Source: Canna indica
Lineage: Eukaryota > Streptophyta > Magnoliopsida > Zingiberales > Cannaceae
Length of the DNA: 64,000 nucleotides
Direction: 5' to 3'
Assembly: GCA_034359265.1 (NCBI GenBank)
Contig: CP136890.1
Location: 50,115,001-50,179,000, forward strand
In this document: positions 43,357-54,463 of the stretch, piece by piece
Layout: every line of letters starts with the position of its first letter
Numbering within the stretch: the first letter of the stretch is position 1
Position numbers and translations under genes: made by a program
Notes under the pieces: generated by a model
The model's input: only the letters and a program-made list of their open reading frames with translations
Databases searched by the model: none
Told to the model about the DNA's origin: nothing

Positions 43357-45620
43357 ATTAGTCTGTCAAAAATAACTCGATTAACAACTTATCTCATCAC
43401 AGTGAATGTTCTGGAGTCGGTCGGGACTCAGATTGTTGTGCGTTTCGAGCCGATACACCGAAGTTCAATCAGTCGGCTTCGTTCAAGATTCTATTCGAAA
43501 AATCTTGCAATTCAATGCATTAGTCTATCAAAAATAACTCAATTAACAACTTCTTCCATCTCAGTGAATGTTCTGGAGTCGCTTCGGACTCAGATTGCTG
43601 GGCGTTTCGAGCCGATACCCCGAAGTTCAATCAGTCGGCTTCGTTCAAGATTCTATTCGAAAAATCTTGCAATTCTTTGCATTAGTCTGTCAAAAATAAC
43701 TCGATTAACAACTTCTCCCATCACAGTGAATGTTCTGGAGTCGCTCGGGACTCAGATTGCTGGGCGTTTCGAGCCGATACCCCGAAGTTCAATCAGTTGG
43801 CTTCGTTCAACATTCTGTTCGAAAAACCGTGTAATTCTTTGCATTAGTCTGTCAAAAATAACTCGATTAACAACTTCTCCCATCACAGTGAATGTTCTGG
43901 AGTCGCTCGGGACTCAGATTGCTGGGCGTTTCGAGCTGATACCCCGAAGTTCAATCAGTCGGCTTCGTTCAAGATTCTATTCGAAAAATCTTGCAATTTT
44001 TTGCATTAGTCTGTCAAATATAACTCGATTAACAACTTCTCCCATCACAGTGAATGTTCTGGAGTCGCTCGGGACTCAGATTGCTGGGCGTTTCGAGCCG
44101 ATACCCCGAAGTTCAATCAGTCGGCTTCGTTCAACATTCTGTTCGAAAAACCGTGTAATTCTTTGCATTAGTCTGTCAAAAATAACTCGATTAACAACTT
44201 CTCCCATCACAGTGAATGTTCTGGAGTCGCTCGGGACTCAGATTGCTGGGCGTTTCGAGCCGATACCCCGAAGTTCAATCAGTCGGCTTCGTTCAGCATT
44301 CTGTTCGAAAAAGCGTGTAATTCTTTGCATTAGTCTGTCAAAAATAACTCTATTAACAACTTATCTCATCACAGTGAATGTTCTGGAGTCGGTCGGGACT
44401 CAGATTGTTGTGCGTTTCGAGCCGATACCCCGAAGTTCAATCAGTCGGCTTCGTTCAAGATTCTATTCGAAAAATCTTGCAATTTAATGCATTAGTCTAT
44501 CAAAAATAATTCAATTAACAACTTCTCCCATCTCAGTGAATGTTCTGGAGTCGCTTGGGACTCAGATTGCTGGGCGTTTCGAGCCGATACCCCGAAGTTC
44601 AATCAGTCGGCTTCGTTCAAGATTCTATTCGAAAAATCTTGCAATTCTTTGCATTAGTCTGTCAAAAATAACTCGATTAACAACTTCTCCCATCACAGTG
44701 AATGTTCTGGAGTCGCTCGGGACTCAGATTGCTGGGCGTTTCGAGCCGATACCCTGAAGTTCAATCAGTCGGCTTCGTTCAGCATTCTGTTCGAAAAATC
44801 GTGTAATTCTTTGCATTAGTCTGTCAAAAATAACTCGATTAACAACTTCTCCCATCACAGTCAATGTTCTGGAGTCGCTCGGGACTCAGATTGCTGGGCG
44901 TTTCGAGCCAATACCCCGAAGTTCAATCAGTCGGCTTCGTTCAAGATTCTATTCGAAAAATATTGCAATTCTTTGCATTAGTCTGTCAAAAATAACTCGA
45001 TTAACACCTTCTCCCATCACAGTGAATGTTCTGGAGTCGCTCGGGACTCAGATTACTGGGCGTTTCGAGCCGATACCCCGAAGTTCAATCAATCGGCTTC
45101 GTTCAACATTCTGTTTGAAAAACCGTGTAATTCTTTGCATTAGTCTGTCAAAAATAACTCGATTAACAATTTCTCCCATCACAGTGAATGTTCTGGAGTC
45201 GCTTGGGACTCAGATTGCTGGGCGTTTCGAGCCGATACCTGAAGTTCAATCAGTCGGCTTCGTTCAAGATTTTATTCGAAAAATCTTGCAATTCTTTGCA
45301 TTAGTCTGTGAAAAATAACTCGATTAACAACTTCTCCCATCACAGTGAATGTTCTGGAGTCGCTCGGGACTCAAATTGCTGGGCGTTTCGAGCCGATACC
45401 CCGAAGTTCAATCAGTCGGCTTCGTTCAACATTCTGTTCAAAAAACCGTGTAATTCTTTGCATTAGTCTGTCAAAAATAACTCGATTAACAACTTTTCCA
45501 TCACAATGAATGTTCTGGAGTCGCTCGGGACTCAGATTGCTGGGCGTTTCGAGCCGATACCCCGAAGTTCAATCAGTCGGCTTCGTTCGTTCAAGATTCT
45601 ATTCAAAAAATCTTGCAATT
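43357..45620 (+). repeat. 162-bp satellite, right array (14 copies), with 972-bp higher-order repeat
   Basis: Fourteen monomers spaced 162 bp, in inverted orientation relative to the left array. Two monomer types alternate: type A with AAGATTCTATTCGAAAAATC and type B with ACATTCTGTTCGAAAAACC. A six-monomer unit recurs: the variant CGGTCGGGACTCAGATTGTT occurs at 43418 and 44390, exactly 972 bp apart, and the next monomer's ATCTCAGTGAATG variant follows the same shift. The frame 43402-44487 (361 codons) is an effect of the 54-codon period. The array lies between LINE-f and a gypsy pol, inside an LTR pair. Confidence 0.95.
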
Positions 45621-45699
45621 GCCATTCAATGTAGTACTCTGACAAAGATTTGTGAAACTCAAACTGTCATGGAGTTATATTAGCTTGAGTTGGTTCTTG

Positions 45700-48300
45700 T
45701 GGATTCCGACAGAGGGGGCTGTCGAAATGAAAAATTACAACAACTACTACTAGACTTTGAGGATGTGTTTACTCCTCCTAAAGGCTTGTCTCCTGTGAGG
45801 GATACAAATCATAAGATACATATGCTATAAAACCAAACACCTGTAAATGTGAAACCTTATAGATATCCACATTATCAGAAAGCAGAAATTGAAAAACATG
45901 TCAAGTCAATGTTGAGTGAGGGCTTAATCCAAAACAGTACTAGTCCTTTTTCATCACCTGTTTTATTGGTATAAAAAAAGGATGGTACATGGAGATCATG
46001 TGTGGATTATAGAGCATTAAATGCAGTCACAATAAGGGATAGGTTTCCTATTCCTACAACTGATGAATCGTTTGATGAGTTGGTTGGTGCTAAGGTTTTT
46101 TCTAAGCTTGATTTACTTGCTGGTTACCATCAAATTAGAGTTAACATTGCAGATATACCCAAGATAGCTTTTAGAACACATGAAGGGCATTATGAATTTT
46201 TAGTAATGCCCTTTGGCATGTCTAATGCACCTTCGACATTTCAAGCAACTATGAACAAAGTTTTTCAACCTTATTTGTGCAAGTTTATCTTAGTGTTTTT
46301 TGATGACATATTGGTGTATAGCAAGACCTTGATGGATCATATAGAACATCTTAGAATTGTGTTGCAGCTTCTCAAACTTTGTTCATAGTTGGTTGTTAAA
46401 TATACCAAGTGCTCTTATGGATGCAGCACAATAGAATACATGGGGCATTTAGCCACTACCAATGGCTTACAAGTTGATCCAAACAAGGTAGTAGTTGTGC
46501 AGTCTTGGCCAATTCCAAAAAATGTTAAAGAACTTTAACTGACCTCCTGAAGAAATATGCATTTCAGTGGGCTGATAAAGCACAGGTTGCATTTCAGGAA
46601 TTAAAAAATGCATTAAGTAACACTCCAGTGTTATCTCTCCCAAATTTTACTAAGGAATTTCTCATTGAAACTGATGCTTTAGGTACTGGAATTGGAACAA
46701 TTCTTTGCCAAGACAAGAAATCAATTGCTTATTTCAGTCAAAATCTATCTCCCAGAATGCAGGCAACCTTAACATATCGAAGGGAAATGTTTGGCTATCA
46801 TAAGAGTTGTTCAAAAGTGGAGACAATATTTGCTTGGTAGGAAATTTTAATACTAACTGATCATGGAGCATTGAAAGACTTACAAACTCAAGTTATTCAA
46901 ACCCCTGAACAACACAAGTGGCTTATGAAATTAATGGGGTATGATTTTGAAATTAAGTATAGAGCAGGCAGATTAAATTCAGCTACTAATGCTCTATCCA
47001 TTGAAGATGAATTCATTTCATTGACAGCCTCACAGCCAGTATTTGGCATTTTAACTGAGATATGACACCTTAACAGGCTCAATGAAGAATTGTACATGAA
47101 AGAATTTAGAAAGGTGAAACAGTGGAGAAACATGAAATCAAGGATGGAATTGTACTATACCAGGGTCTTATACTGATACCTGATGATTCTGCAATGAAAT
47201 CTAGGCTGATTGGAGAGTTTCATAGTTCGGTATTGGGAGGACATTCAGGCATTGCTCGGACACATCATAGGTTATCAGCTAAATTTTTTCTGGGGACACA
47301 TGCACCGAGATATCAAACAATTTATTACGGTTTGCCAAGTCTGTCAACGGATGAAGGCTGAACAATTAAGCCCTACAAGGTTACTCCAACCATTGTCGAT
47401 ACCAGAAGAGGTCTTTGAAGACTTGTCCATGGACTTCATAACAGGTATGCCTGTGTCAAATGGTTGCACTGCAATTATGGTGGTTGTTGATAGATTGACA
47501 AATTTGGACATTCTTTTCGCTTCCAAAAAAGTATTCTACGAAATTGGTAGTTGAGACTTTCCTCCGTCGAGTGGTTAAACTCCATGGCATTCAAAAATCA
47601 ATAGTTAGTAATCGGGATGCTCATTTTACTAGTGCATTTGGGAGAGAATTGGCACCCTTGCAAGGCTCAAAGCTTTTATTCAGTTCAGCATACCATCCAC
47701 AGACCGATGGGCAAACTGAAGTGTTGAACAGATGCATCGAGATGTACCTTAGAAGTTTCACATCTGCTGAACTTGCTACCTGGGAAAAATTCCTGCCTTG
47801 GGCTGAGTTTTCGGACAACACATCATTCTAGTCATCCGCAGGTATGACTACATTCGAGCATTATATGGGAGGGATGCACCGAAACTTATTCAATATGCTG
47901 GGGGAACTTCGAGCAATTCGGCAGTGGATCAAGAACTCACAACTCGCAACGCCATTCTAAGGCAACTAAAAGCTAATTTGTTGCATTCTCGGGCTCGAAT
48001 TAAAGGTCAAGCGGATAAACATCGTTGTGAAGTGGAGTTTCAGGTTGGCGACTGGGTCTTTGTCAAACTTCAGTCGTATCGCCAAGTATCTGTTCGACTC
48101 CAAAAACAACAAAAATTAAGTCCCCGATATTTCGGTCCATTTCGTATTCTAAAGAGAATAGGCAAGTTGCCTATAAGCTGGAGCTGCCGGAGGCAGCGCG
48201 CATTCATTCGGTCTTCCATGTTTCTGTGTTAAAACGCTGCCATGGTGAGCTAGCTATGCAAATCACTCCATTGCCTCTACTGCATACAGAGGCCATGGAT
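45700..48300 (+). pseudogene. Ty3/gypsy pol (RT-RNase H-integrase), Reina/Galadriel-like chromovirus, decayed
   Basis: The order is: start of RT at FEDVFTPPKGLSPVRD (~45755), [67 protein letters not shown] and the catalytic FFDDILVYS (to 46388); a decayed RNase H (FLIETDALGTGIGTIL, 46628-46840); an integrase zinc-binding region (LGGHSGIARTHHRL ... CQVCQ); core aspartates in SMDFITGMP and IVSNRDAHF, and the glutamate in YHPQTDGQTEVLNRC; then a C-terminal VGDWVFVKLQ...RYFGPFRILKRIG and, after a frameshift, ARIHSVFHVSVLKRC. The chromodomain is missing except for a short EDKVLLREGSN just before the 3' LTR. Many stops and shifts; no gag or protease. Confidence 0.9.
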
Positions 48301-48373
48301 GAGGCATGAAGAACCTTTCGAAGACCGACGAAGGAGACAACCACTCCCAGAACCCTGAGGACAAGGTTCTTTT

Positions 48374-48388
48374 GCGGGAAGGGAGTAA
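48374..48388 (+). other. polypurine tract of the gypsy element
   Basis: GCGGGAAGGGAGTAA abuts the 3' LTR, the position and base composition expected for the plus-strand primer. Confidence 0.7.
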
Positions 48389-48823
48389 TGTCACGAGTCG
48401 ACCACAAGCTTGTCAACTCGGCGAGGGGGCAATCGAGGAACATACGCGTGACAAGCGTCGAATGGCAATTGGTGGAAGTCAAATGGGGAATGTTGAGCTG
48501 GCGCGTAAGGAAGGACGTGTCAAACGCACGCCCCATTGGATTCGGGATTACGTCATGTAAAGTTACGAGTTTTATTAATAGCCTGTAAAGACTATAAATA
48601 GAGAGGAGATTAATAATGAAAGGCTAAGATTGGTTTGGTTCAAATTCTTATCTACTCTTCTCCTTCCCGCCTCCCTATTCTCTTTCTCTAGATCCCCTTT
48701 CTTTTGTTCTTTCTCATTGACTCGACGCTTGAGCTGAAGTTCGTCTATTCTTTTGGTCTCGTCGGAGGAGGAATTGCATCATATTGTTTGCTGGGGAATT
48801 GTCAGGTAATTCTAAACCTGACA
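48389..48823 (+). mobile_element. 3' LTR of a Ty3/gypsy element (435 bp)
   Basis: It begins TGTCACGAG and ends CCTGACA, with the TATAAATA box at 48593-48600. It pairs with 36023-36457. The ~10% difference between the two LTRs suggests an old insertion, or that the two LTRs come from two related copies. Confidence 0.9.
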
Positions 48824-49445
48824 TACCTCTTTCGAGATAATTTTGCCAAACTTGTCATTTACTTTTCAATTTTCTTCATGATAGCATAGCCTTCCATTAA
48901 CATTCTCAACTTGCAAGTAGACTTCATTAGTAGATTTAATGAAAATAAAGCTACCAGCAAGCAACCCAAACCAAATAGCAAAGAGAGGAATCAAGTATCA
49001 TTTTAAAAGTCCACTTTGCTAAATAGTTTGAAGTCAGTTTCAAAATAAATTATCATGAATCCAAAACGAATTAAGAGATCTCAAAATATAAAATATTTGG
49101 AAAATAAGATCTCCAACCCTTCCTATTGGTTGAAAACCGAAAGGCCACAATGAGCCTACGATTTAGAACTACAAGGTCGCATGAGCCTGTTATAGGCTAC
49201 ATAGGTCTCCGAAGAGATCGAGAAATCAAAAACAAAAATCATTTTTCAAGTCATATCATGAGCGGGCAAAACCAACTCAAATTTAACTAGTATCATAACT
49301 CCAACTTTAAGATGGCAAGTAATATAAAGGAGGTGATACTAAACATACCTAGATGCCAATTTTTATACCTATGACATCATGATGGCTTGAAGTTGCAACC
49401 AAAGATGGATTCTTCATTGAAGTCCATGGTCAACTTCAATTCTTC
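48824..49445. other. Unassigned AT-rich DNA
   Basis: No frame longer than noise and no repeat or RNA recognised. By position it may be the gag-pol spacer of the copia remnant to its right, but I see no protease motif to prove it. Confidence 0.4.
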
Positions 49446-49449
49446 AATT

Positions 49450-50416
49450 TTCTTTACCCTTGTGTGGTTGCTCCCCCTACAAAAGAGCATGAAACCTTTG
49501 GTACCCAAATGACTTTGGGTCCTTGAGGGTTAGAGAGCTTAGCTACCCAAAGTGTCTTAACTCCACTTGGGTTCATCTTAAATGTGCAATCATATATAGC
49601 ATGCCCCTAGACACCACAACAAAAACAAAGACCATGAAACTTTTTGTTATCATTTTTCTTAGCATGAGATATTGCATTAGAATGCATAGCATGAGATTTA
49701 TGATGAACATAGGCATTTTTAAAAGAAACATTTTTCTTTCCAATTTTTTTGAAGGAAGTTGAGTTTTTCAAATTATGTACTTCCTTGTTCAAGACCAAAA
49801 TCTCATCTTTTAAAACTTCAATTGACTTATGCATGACATATAGTTGAGATTTCAAAATATTGTTCTCGCTTATGATTTTTGAATTCTCAAATTTCAAATT
49901 TTCATTTTCAAGCTTTAAGTCCTTAAGCTCAAGTTTCAATCTATCATGGCACAAATCAAATGAACTAGATTTCAATTTCTCATTTTATAGTTTTAATTCA
50001 TGAACATGAGAATTAAGCATCACATGTTCTTTCTTTAGCATTTTATTTTCCTTATATTTTCTAACAAGCAAGGCAAACATCTTTCTACACTTATCTACTA
50101 ACTCATCATATGACATGTCATGAGAACTAGTATAACTAGCATTGTCATTTTCATTAGCATCCATGAGGCTAAGTTTGGATGTGGCTTCATAGTCATGGCT
50201 AGAGGGTGCTTCAAGTGAATGAGAGGTGGAGGTGGAAGCACTCGATCTCTTCCTGGCTTTCTTCGTCATGGTAGGGCAATTTTTCTTAACATGCCCCTTT
50301 TCCTTGCAAGAATGAAAAATCACCTTTCGTTTTTGGCTCTTAGAGTTGCTCCTTTGACTAGAAGCACTATGGACATCAAAACCTAGATTAGTAGTAGGTG
50401 AATGACCATTGTCTTC
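49450..50416 (-). pseudogene. Ty1/copia gag fragment, SIRE-like, two zinc knuckles around a coiled coil
   Basis: One minus-strand frame with stops at ~49982 and ~49604. The order is a first CCHC-like knuckle in which the first cysteine is replaced (FHSCKEKGHVKKNC), a serine-rich stretch, then a long lysine/glutamate/leucine coiled coil (YDELVDKCRKMF ... LKLENENLKFEN ... VLNKEVHNLKN), a second knuckle CFCCGV-stop-GHAIYDC, and the copia signature NPQGPKVIWVPK. Two knuckles separated by a coiled coil and this final motif are typical of SIRE-type gag. It is cut at 50416 by the T-run of LINE-g. The 5' part is not found in the window. Confidence 0.8.
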
Positions 50417-50442
50417 TTTTTTTTTGCAACAAGGCAAGTGTA
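50417..50442 (-). mobile_element. LINE-g, 3' tip
   Basis: T-run 50417-50425 and GCAACAAGGCAAGTGTA, the last ~17 bases of a LINE. The rest of LINE-g continues at 55067. The two pieces are separated by LINE-h, and CAAGGCAAGTGTA occurs at both edges (50430-50442 and 55067-55079). Confidence 0.9.
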
Positions 50443-50857
50443 TTTTTTTTTTGCAACAAGGCAAGTGAATTTGTATTAATAATAAAAGGGATGTGTACAT
50501 GAAAAGTGCAATAGCCAATCACCCTAGGACAAAAGGGTCGCGCACCTCACCTTCGGCATTGCCATCAGCAAGGTAGAGACCCAAAACCTAGTAGTGATGG
50601 TCCCGCTACCATAGGAATGTAGCAAACTCAATAACAAACAACCCCACAGCCCGGGGAAAGGCACACTACTCAAATATTCTCAAAGAAATGAGCAAGAAGC
50701 AATAAATCCCATAGCCCGGGAAAGGCACACAACTCATGATGACCTAACCTCATAAGAAAAAAAATATGCAATAAGCAATAGGTCCCACAGTCGGGGGGGG
50801 GGAAGGCAATATCCAAATCAAATAAATAATCGCGGATTCTCATGTGATCATCGCGAG

Positions 50858-53800
50858 TCAGTCAGACTGTTGGCGGTGGGGAGGAGTGGGGGGGGGTCCT
50901 CTTCTGCTCTGAATATCATGAGTGATTTCGTCAGCTAGGAGCTCCCAAGTCCTCTTCGGCTCATCATGCATTCTGCGATTCCGTTCATTCCAGATGTGGT
51001 ATATCGAAGTGGTGAGGGAGAGTTTCCTATGTTTCCTAGCCTCAGAGGATCCTTTGAAGTGGCAGAGAAACCAAGGCCGATAATCAGACCATGTTTTTCT
51101 GCAAGGTCTCAAGTTGCACCCTTTTAGCACCTCCTCCCAGACTTTAAGTGTGTAATCACAATCAAAAAATATATGATTCAAACTCTCACAGGAATTCTGA
51201 CAAAGATAGCACATATTTGGGCCCTGCCGACCCCAAGCCTGCATACGATCAAAGGTAGGAAGTCTATTCCAAAAGGCTAGCCAAGAGATAAATGAGTACC
51301 GAGGAATGTGATTCTGAAACCAGACCAATTCATGCCAAGCAACGTCTGGTTCATTGGAGACCAAAGTGTCATACGCGGATTTGAGAGTGAACTTCCCGGA
51401 GGGGGAAGCGCTCCAAAGGATAGAGTCATCACTATGATAGTCCAATGTAGGAATGTGATGGAGCCGCTGCCAGGCCTCAAAGAGGCAAGAGTGCTGATAA
51501 CCAGTTATGTCCCATCCACCTGAATGTTTGAGCAGGGCTACTCTGTCCCTAGAGGATACAGGGATGCTATATGGATACCGCTCCACAATATGAATAAGAA
51601 TGCCATCTGGATGCCAAGGTTCATGCCATAACATTGTGGATCTTCCATTTCCAATTTTGTGTGTAATGTGAGGCTGTGCTAGGTACCTCACATTAAAAAT
51701 ATTCCGCGTCACCCATGAAATCACAGCTGGTGCACGACGAGTCCAAATAGAGTCTGACCTCAAGAAATTACTGTACATCCATCGTACCCATAGAGAATCT
51801 TTCTTGGAAGCAATGGCCCACACATATCTCATTAAGCATGCTTGGTTAAGCTTCCTAATATTTCTCAAGCCAAGACCGCCTTTTTCCTTTGGTTTACATA
51901 CCGAAAGCCAAGCAATCCGATGGTTACATTTTTGAGCTCTGCCAGACGAAAGGAAACGAGCAAGAAGCTGCTCAATACGGATAACAACTTGTTGAGGTAG
52001 TGAGAAAGAGGAGCACCAGAATAGTAGTTTCCCCATCAGCACTGACTTAATCAGCTCCAACCGCCCAGCATAAGAGAGACACTTGCTAGTCCATCCATTT
52101 ATGTTCGCTTCAATACTGTCAAGTAGAGGTTTGCAGTCATGGAAAGAAGGTCTAGTCGATAATAGAGGGACCCCCAAGTATCGAACAGGTAGCGACCCAA
52201 ATGGCATGCACAGGATATCAGCAATAGAGGACCTCATATCGGAAGAAGCACCCGAGATATACAGATGAGATTTATGATTGCTAGTACGGAGTCCTGAAAA
52301 CTGATGAAAATGCGCCAAGCAGTCACGAATAGCGGTAGCTGAAGAAGAATCTGCTCTAGAGAAGATGAATAGGTCATCCGCAAACATGAGGTGAGTGACA
52401 AGCGGATCCCGACATTTGGGGTGGGGAGAGAAGCAACCCTCAATGACCTTATTATCCAACAGATCAGAGAAGTACTGCATCACCAGGATGAACAAGTAAG
52501 GGGCCATAGGACAGCCCTGACGTAGGCCTCGACTGCTTTGGAAAAAGCCACAAGAAGCGCCGTTCAAATTCAATGTGAATCTGGGATGAGAGATACATGC
52601 TGAAATATAATCAATAAAAACCTCAGGGAACCTGTAACATCCGAGGAGTGCAATCAAAAAATCCCACCGCACTGAGTCATAGGCTTTATGGAGATCAATC
52701 TTGATTGTCATACGTGAGGGACCATGGTCCAAGTGATATCCAGTCATCAGCTCATGACATAAGGCTATATTCTCATGGATGAGCCGCCCCTTCAAGAAGG
52801 CATGTTGGTTTGGTCCAATGAAGTCCTCAAGGACCTTCTGAAGTCGATTAGCAAGTATCTTGGAGATAAACCTGTAAATCATCTTACATACTGAGATGGG
52901 CCGATAATCCGCAAAGGTTTCAGGCCTCCTCTTCTTAGGGACCAATGTAATAGAGGTGATGTTAATCTCTCTCAAAAGCTTCCTGGATTTAAAGAAACTT
53001 TGTATGGCTTCCGTAACTGCCGTCCCCGTGATGCCCCAAGTGGACGTGAAAAACTCCTTAGTAAATCCATCAATACCTGGAGCTTTACCATTGGGAGACG
53101 CATGAATAGCCTCATATATCTCATGATCTGAAATTTGTCGTGCCAATAACCCAATGCTGTCCGGCTTGAGCTGCCTATGAGTTTGCATGATAGAGAAATC
53201 CACCTCCTCTTGGGGGGCATTAAAAATACTTTTGAAGTAATCGATCGCCTCCTGCTCAGCTTGCTCACCATAAACACGCTGGCCAGCTGCATTCTGTACA
53301 GAATGGATTGCATTTGCATTACACCGTTGCTTAAAAGCCCTATAGAAATAAGTTGTATTCGAATCACCCAGGTTCAACCATTGGACTCTAGATTTTTGTC
53401 TCATAGAGGCCTCCTCCATATCTAAGTAATCCTGTAACTGTCCTCTCAGTTCTTTTTCTTGAATGTGTAAGCCCGCATCAATTGAGTTTTCCTGGATTCT
53501 ACTTTGAATTGCATCAAGACGCTCAAGTAGATTCCTTTTTTCAGATATCTCACGGATGTGGTTCTCAAAAGCCCACTTCTTTAATGCAGTCTTCGTAAAT
53601 TTAAGCTTCTGAACAAGAGAGAACATAGGAGTGGGTCGCCTCCCATCTCTACAAGAAACCGTGGAAGACCAAGCTGCCTGCACCACCTGTAAAAAATCCG
53701 GTCTGGAAATCCACTGGTTGAAGAATTTGAAAGGCCCCTTTCTCCGCTTGATCCTCTGATAATGTAGGACAGCCATAGAGTGATCGGAAACACCAGGATT

Positions 53801-54463
53801 ATGAAAAATAGCCTCACTATCGGGGAAGGTAGTTATCCAGTCAGAATTTACAAGCACTCTGTCCAATTTGCACATAATACAATTTGCCTCAATCTGACTG
53901 TTTGACCATGTGTAATGGCACCCCTTCCAATTCAAATCAGACACACCTAATGTATGGAGATTATCAGAGATCTGAATGGTAGCATGTGTAGGAAAGTGAC
54001 GCCCCCCAACCTTCTCTGATGCATTAAAAACGGTATTAAAATCACCCATAATAAGCCAAGGCCTATGCACCTGATGACGCACTGTTTGGAGTTGCTCCCA
54101 TAGACATCGCCTATTCTGCTCCTCATTCCTCCCATAAACTGTAGTAAAAAAGAAAGTATCTGACGTATTGAGGACTGTAATCTTCCCAAAAATAATCTGA
54201 TCAGAGTTAAATAAAAATTGATAGTCAACTGCTGTGCGGTCCCAAGCAATGCATATCCTCCCGTTTGAAGCTGAGTCATGATTAAAATAATAGTTCCACC
54301 TACCTGTTGTGTCCTGAATAACTCGAGAAGCTTTGCCTTGTCTCACCTTTGTTTCAAGAAGCCAAATAGAAGTTAACTTGTTCAGCATTATTTTGTTGCG
54401 AACTGCCAACCGGCGAGTCGAGGAATTTAATCCTCGAACATTCCATGATGCTAAATTAATCAT
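50858..54463 (-). CDS. LINE-h ORF2: endonuclease-reverse transcriptase, intact (1201 aa)
   Basis: This is the only unbroken ORF2 in the window. Residues 1-235 are an AP-type endonuclease with N8, E37, Y110, D141, N143, D201, D227 and H228 all in place; it nicks target DNA. A linker (about 240-460) has charged helices. The RT spans about 500-800: VPKKRRPETFADYRPIS (508-524), HKAYDSVRWDF (592-602), GLRQGCPMAPY (646-656), catalytic FADD (694-697) and YLGVPLL (762-768). The C-terminal zf-RVT has C1085, C1088, H1097 and C1102. The start ATG overlaps the ORF1 stop by 8 nt, so translation probably relies on reinitiation. All catalytic residues I can check are present, but ORF1 is truncated and no promoter is attached, so the copy is probably not autonomous. 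Some changes (FLSSGR for FLWSGR) are private. Confidence 0.93.
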   Translation of the reverse strand: MINLASWNVRGLNSSTRRLAVRNKIMLNKLTSIWLLETKVRQGKASRVIQDTTGRWNYYFNHDSASNGRICIAWDRTAVDYQFLFNSDQIIFGKITVLNTSDTFFFTTVYGRNEEQNRRCLWEQLQTVRHQVHRPWLIMGDFNTVFNASEKVGGRHFPTHATIQISDNLHTLGVSDLNWKGCHYTWSNSQIEANCIMCKLDRVLVNSDWITTFPDSEAIFHNPGVSDHSMAVLHYQRIKRRKGPFKFFNQWISRPDFLQVVQAAWSSTVSCRDGRRPTPMFSLVQKLKFTKTALKKWAFENHIREISEKRNLLERLDAIQSRIQENSIDAGLHIQEKELRGQLQDYLDMEEASMRQKSRVQWLNLGDSNTTYFYRAFKQRCNANAIHSVQNAAGQRVYGEQAEQEAIDYFKSIFNAPQEEVDFSIMQTHRQLKPDSIGLLARQISDHEIYEAIHASPNGKAPGIDGFTKEFFTSTWGITGTAVTEAIQSFFKSRKLLREINITSITLVPKKRRPETFADYRPISVCKMIYRFISKILANRLQKVLEDFIGPNQHAFLKGRLIHENIALCHELMTGYHLDHGPSRMTIKIDLHKAYDSVRWDFLIALLGCYRFPEVFIDYISACISHPRFTLNLNGASCGFFQSSRGLRQGCPMAPYLFILVMQYFSDLLDNKVIEGCFSPHPKCRDPLVTHLMFADDLFIFSRADSSSATAIRDCLAHFHQFSGLRTSNHKSHLYISGASSDMRSSIADILCMPFGSLPVRYLGVPLLSTRPSFHDCKPLLDSIEANINGWTSKCLSYAGRLELIKSVLMGKLLFWCSSFSLPQQVVIRIEQLLARFLSSGRAQKCNHRIAWLSVCKPKEKGGLGLRNIRKLNQACLMRYVWAIASKKDSLWVRWMYSNFLRSDSIWTRRAPAVISWVTRNIFNVRYLAQPHITHKIGNGRSTMLWHEPWHPDGILIHIVERYPYSIPVSSRDRVALLKHSGGWDITGYQHSCLFEAWQRLHHIPTLDYHSDDSILWSASPSGKFTLKSAYDTLVSNEPDVAWHELVWFQNHIPRYSFISWLAFWNRLPTFDRMQAWGRQGPNMCYLCQNSCESLNHIFFDCDYTLKVWEEVLKGCNLRPCRKTWSDYRPWFLCHFKGSSEARKHRKLSLTTSIYHIWNERNRRMHDEPKRTWELLADEITHDIQSRRGPPPTPPHRQQSD

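Noticed and set aside
43402..44487. 361-codon frame with internal 54-residue repeats, and similar frames at 33226-34842
   Set aside because: The 162-bp satellite period is 54 codons; the open frame is a by-product.
48204..48588. Minus-strand and overlapping plus frames at the pol/LTR boundary
   Set aside because: They cross the polypurine tract and the LTR start and match no domain apart from the short pol remnant already described.
36018..48828. Target-site duplication for the LTR element
   Set aside because: CGGCT and TACCT do not match, and shifting by one or two bases does not help.
49523..49762. Plus-strand frame over the copia gag
   Set aside because: Antisense to the recognisable gag frame with its knuckle and NPQGPKVIWVPK motif.
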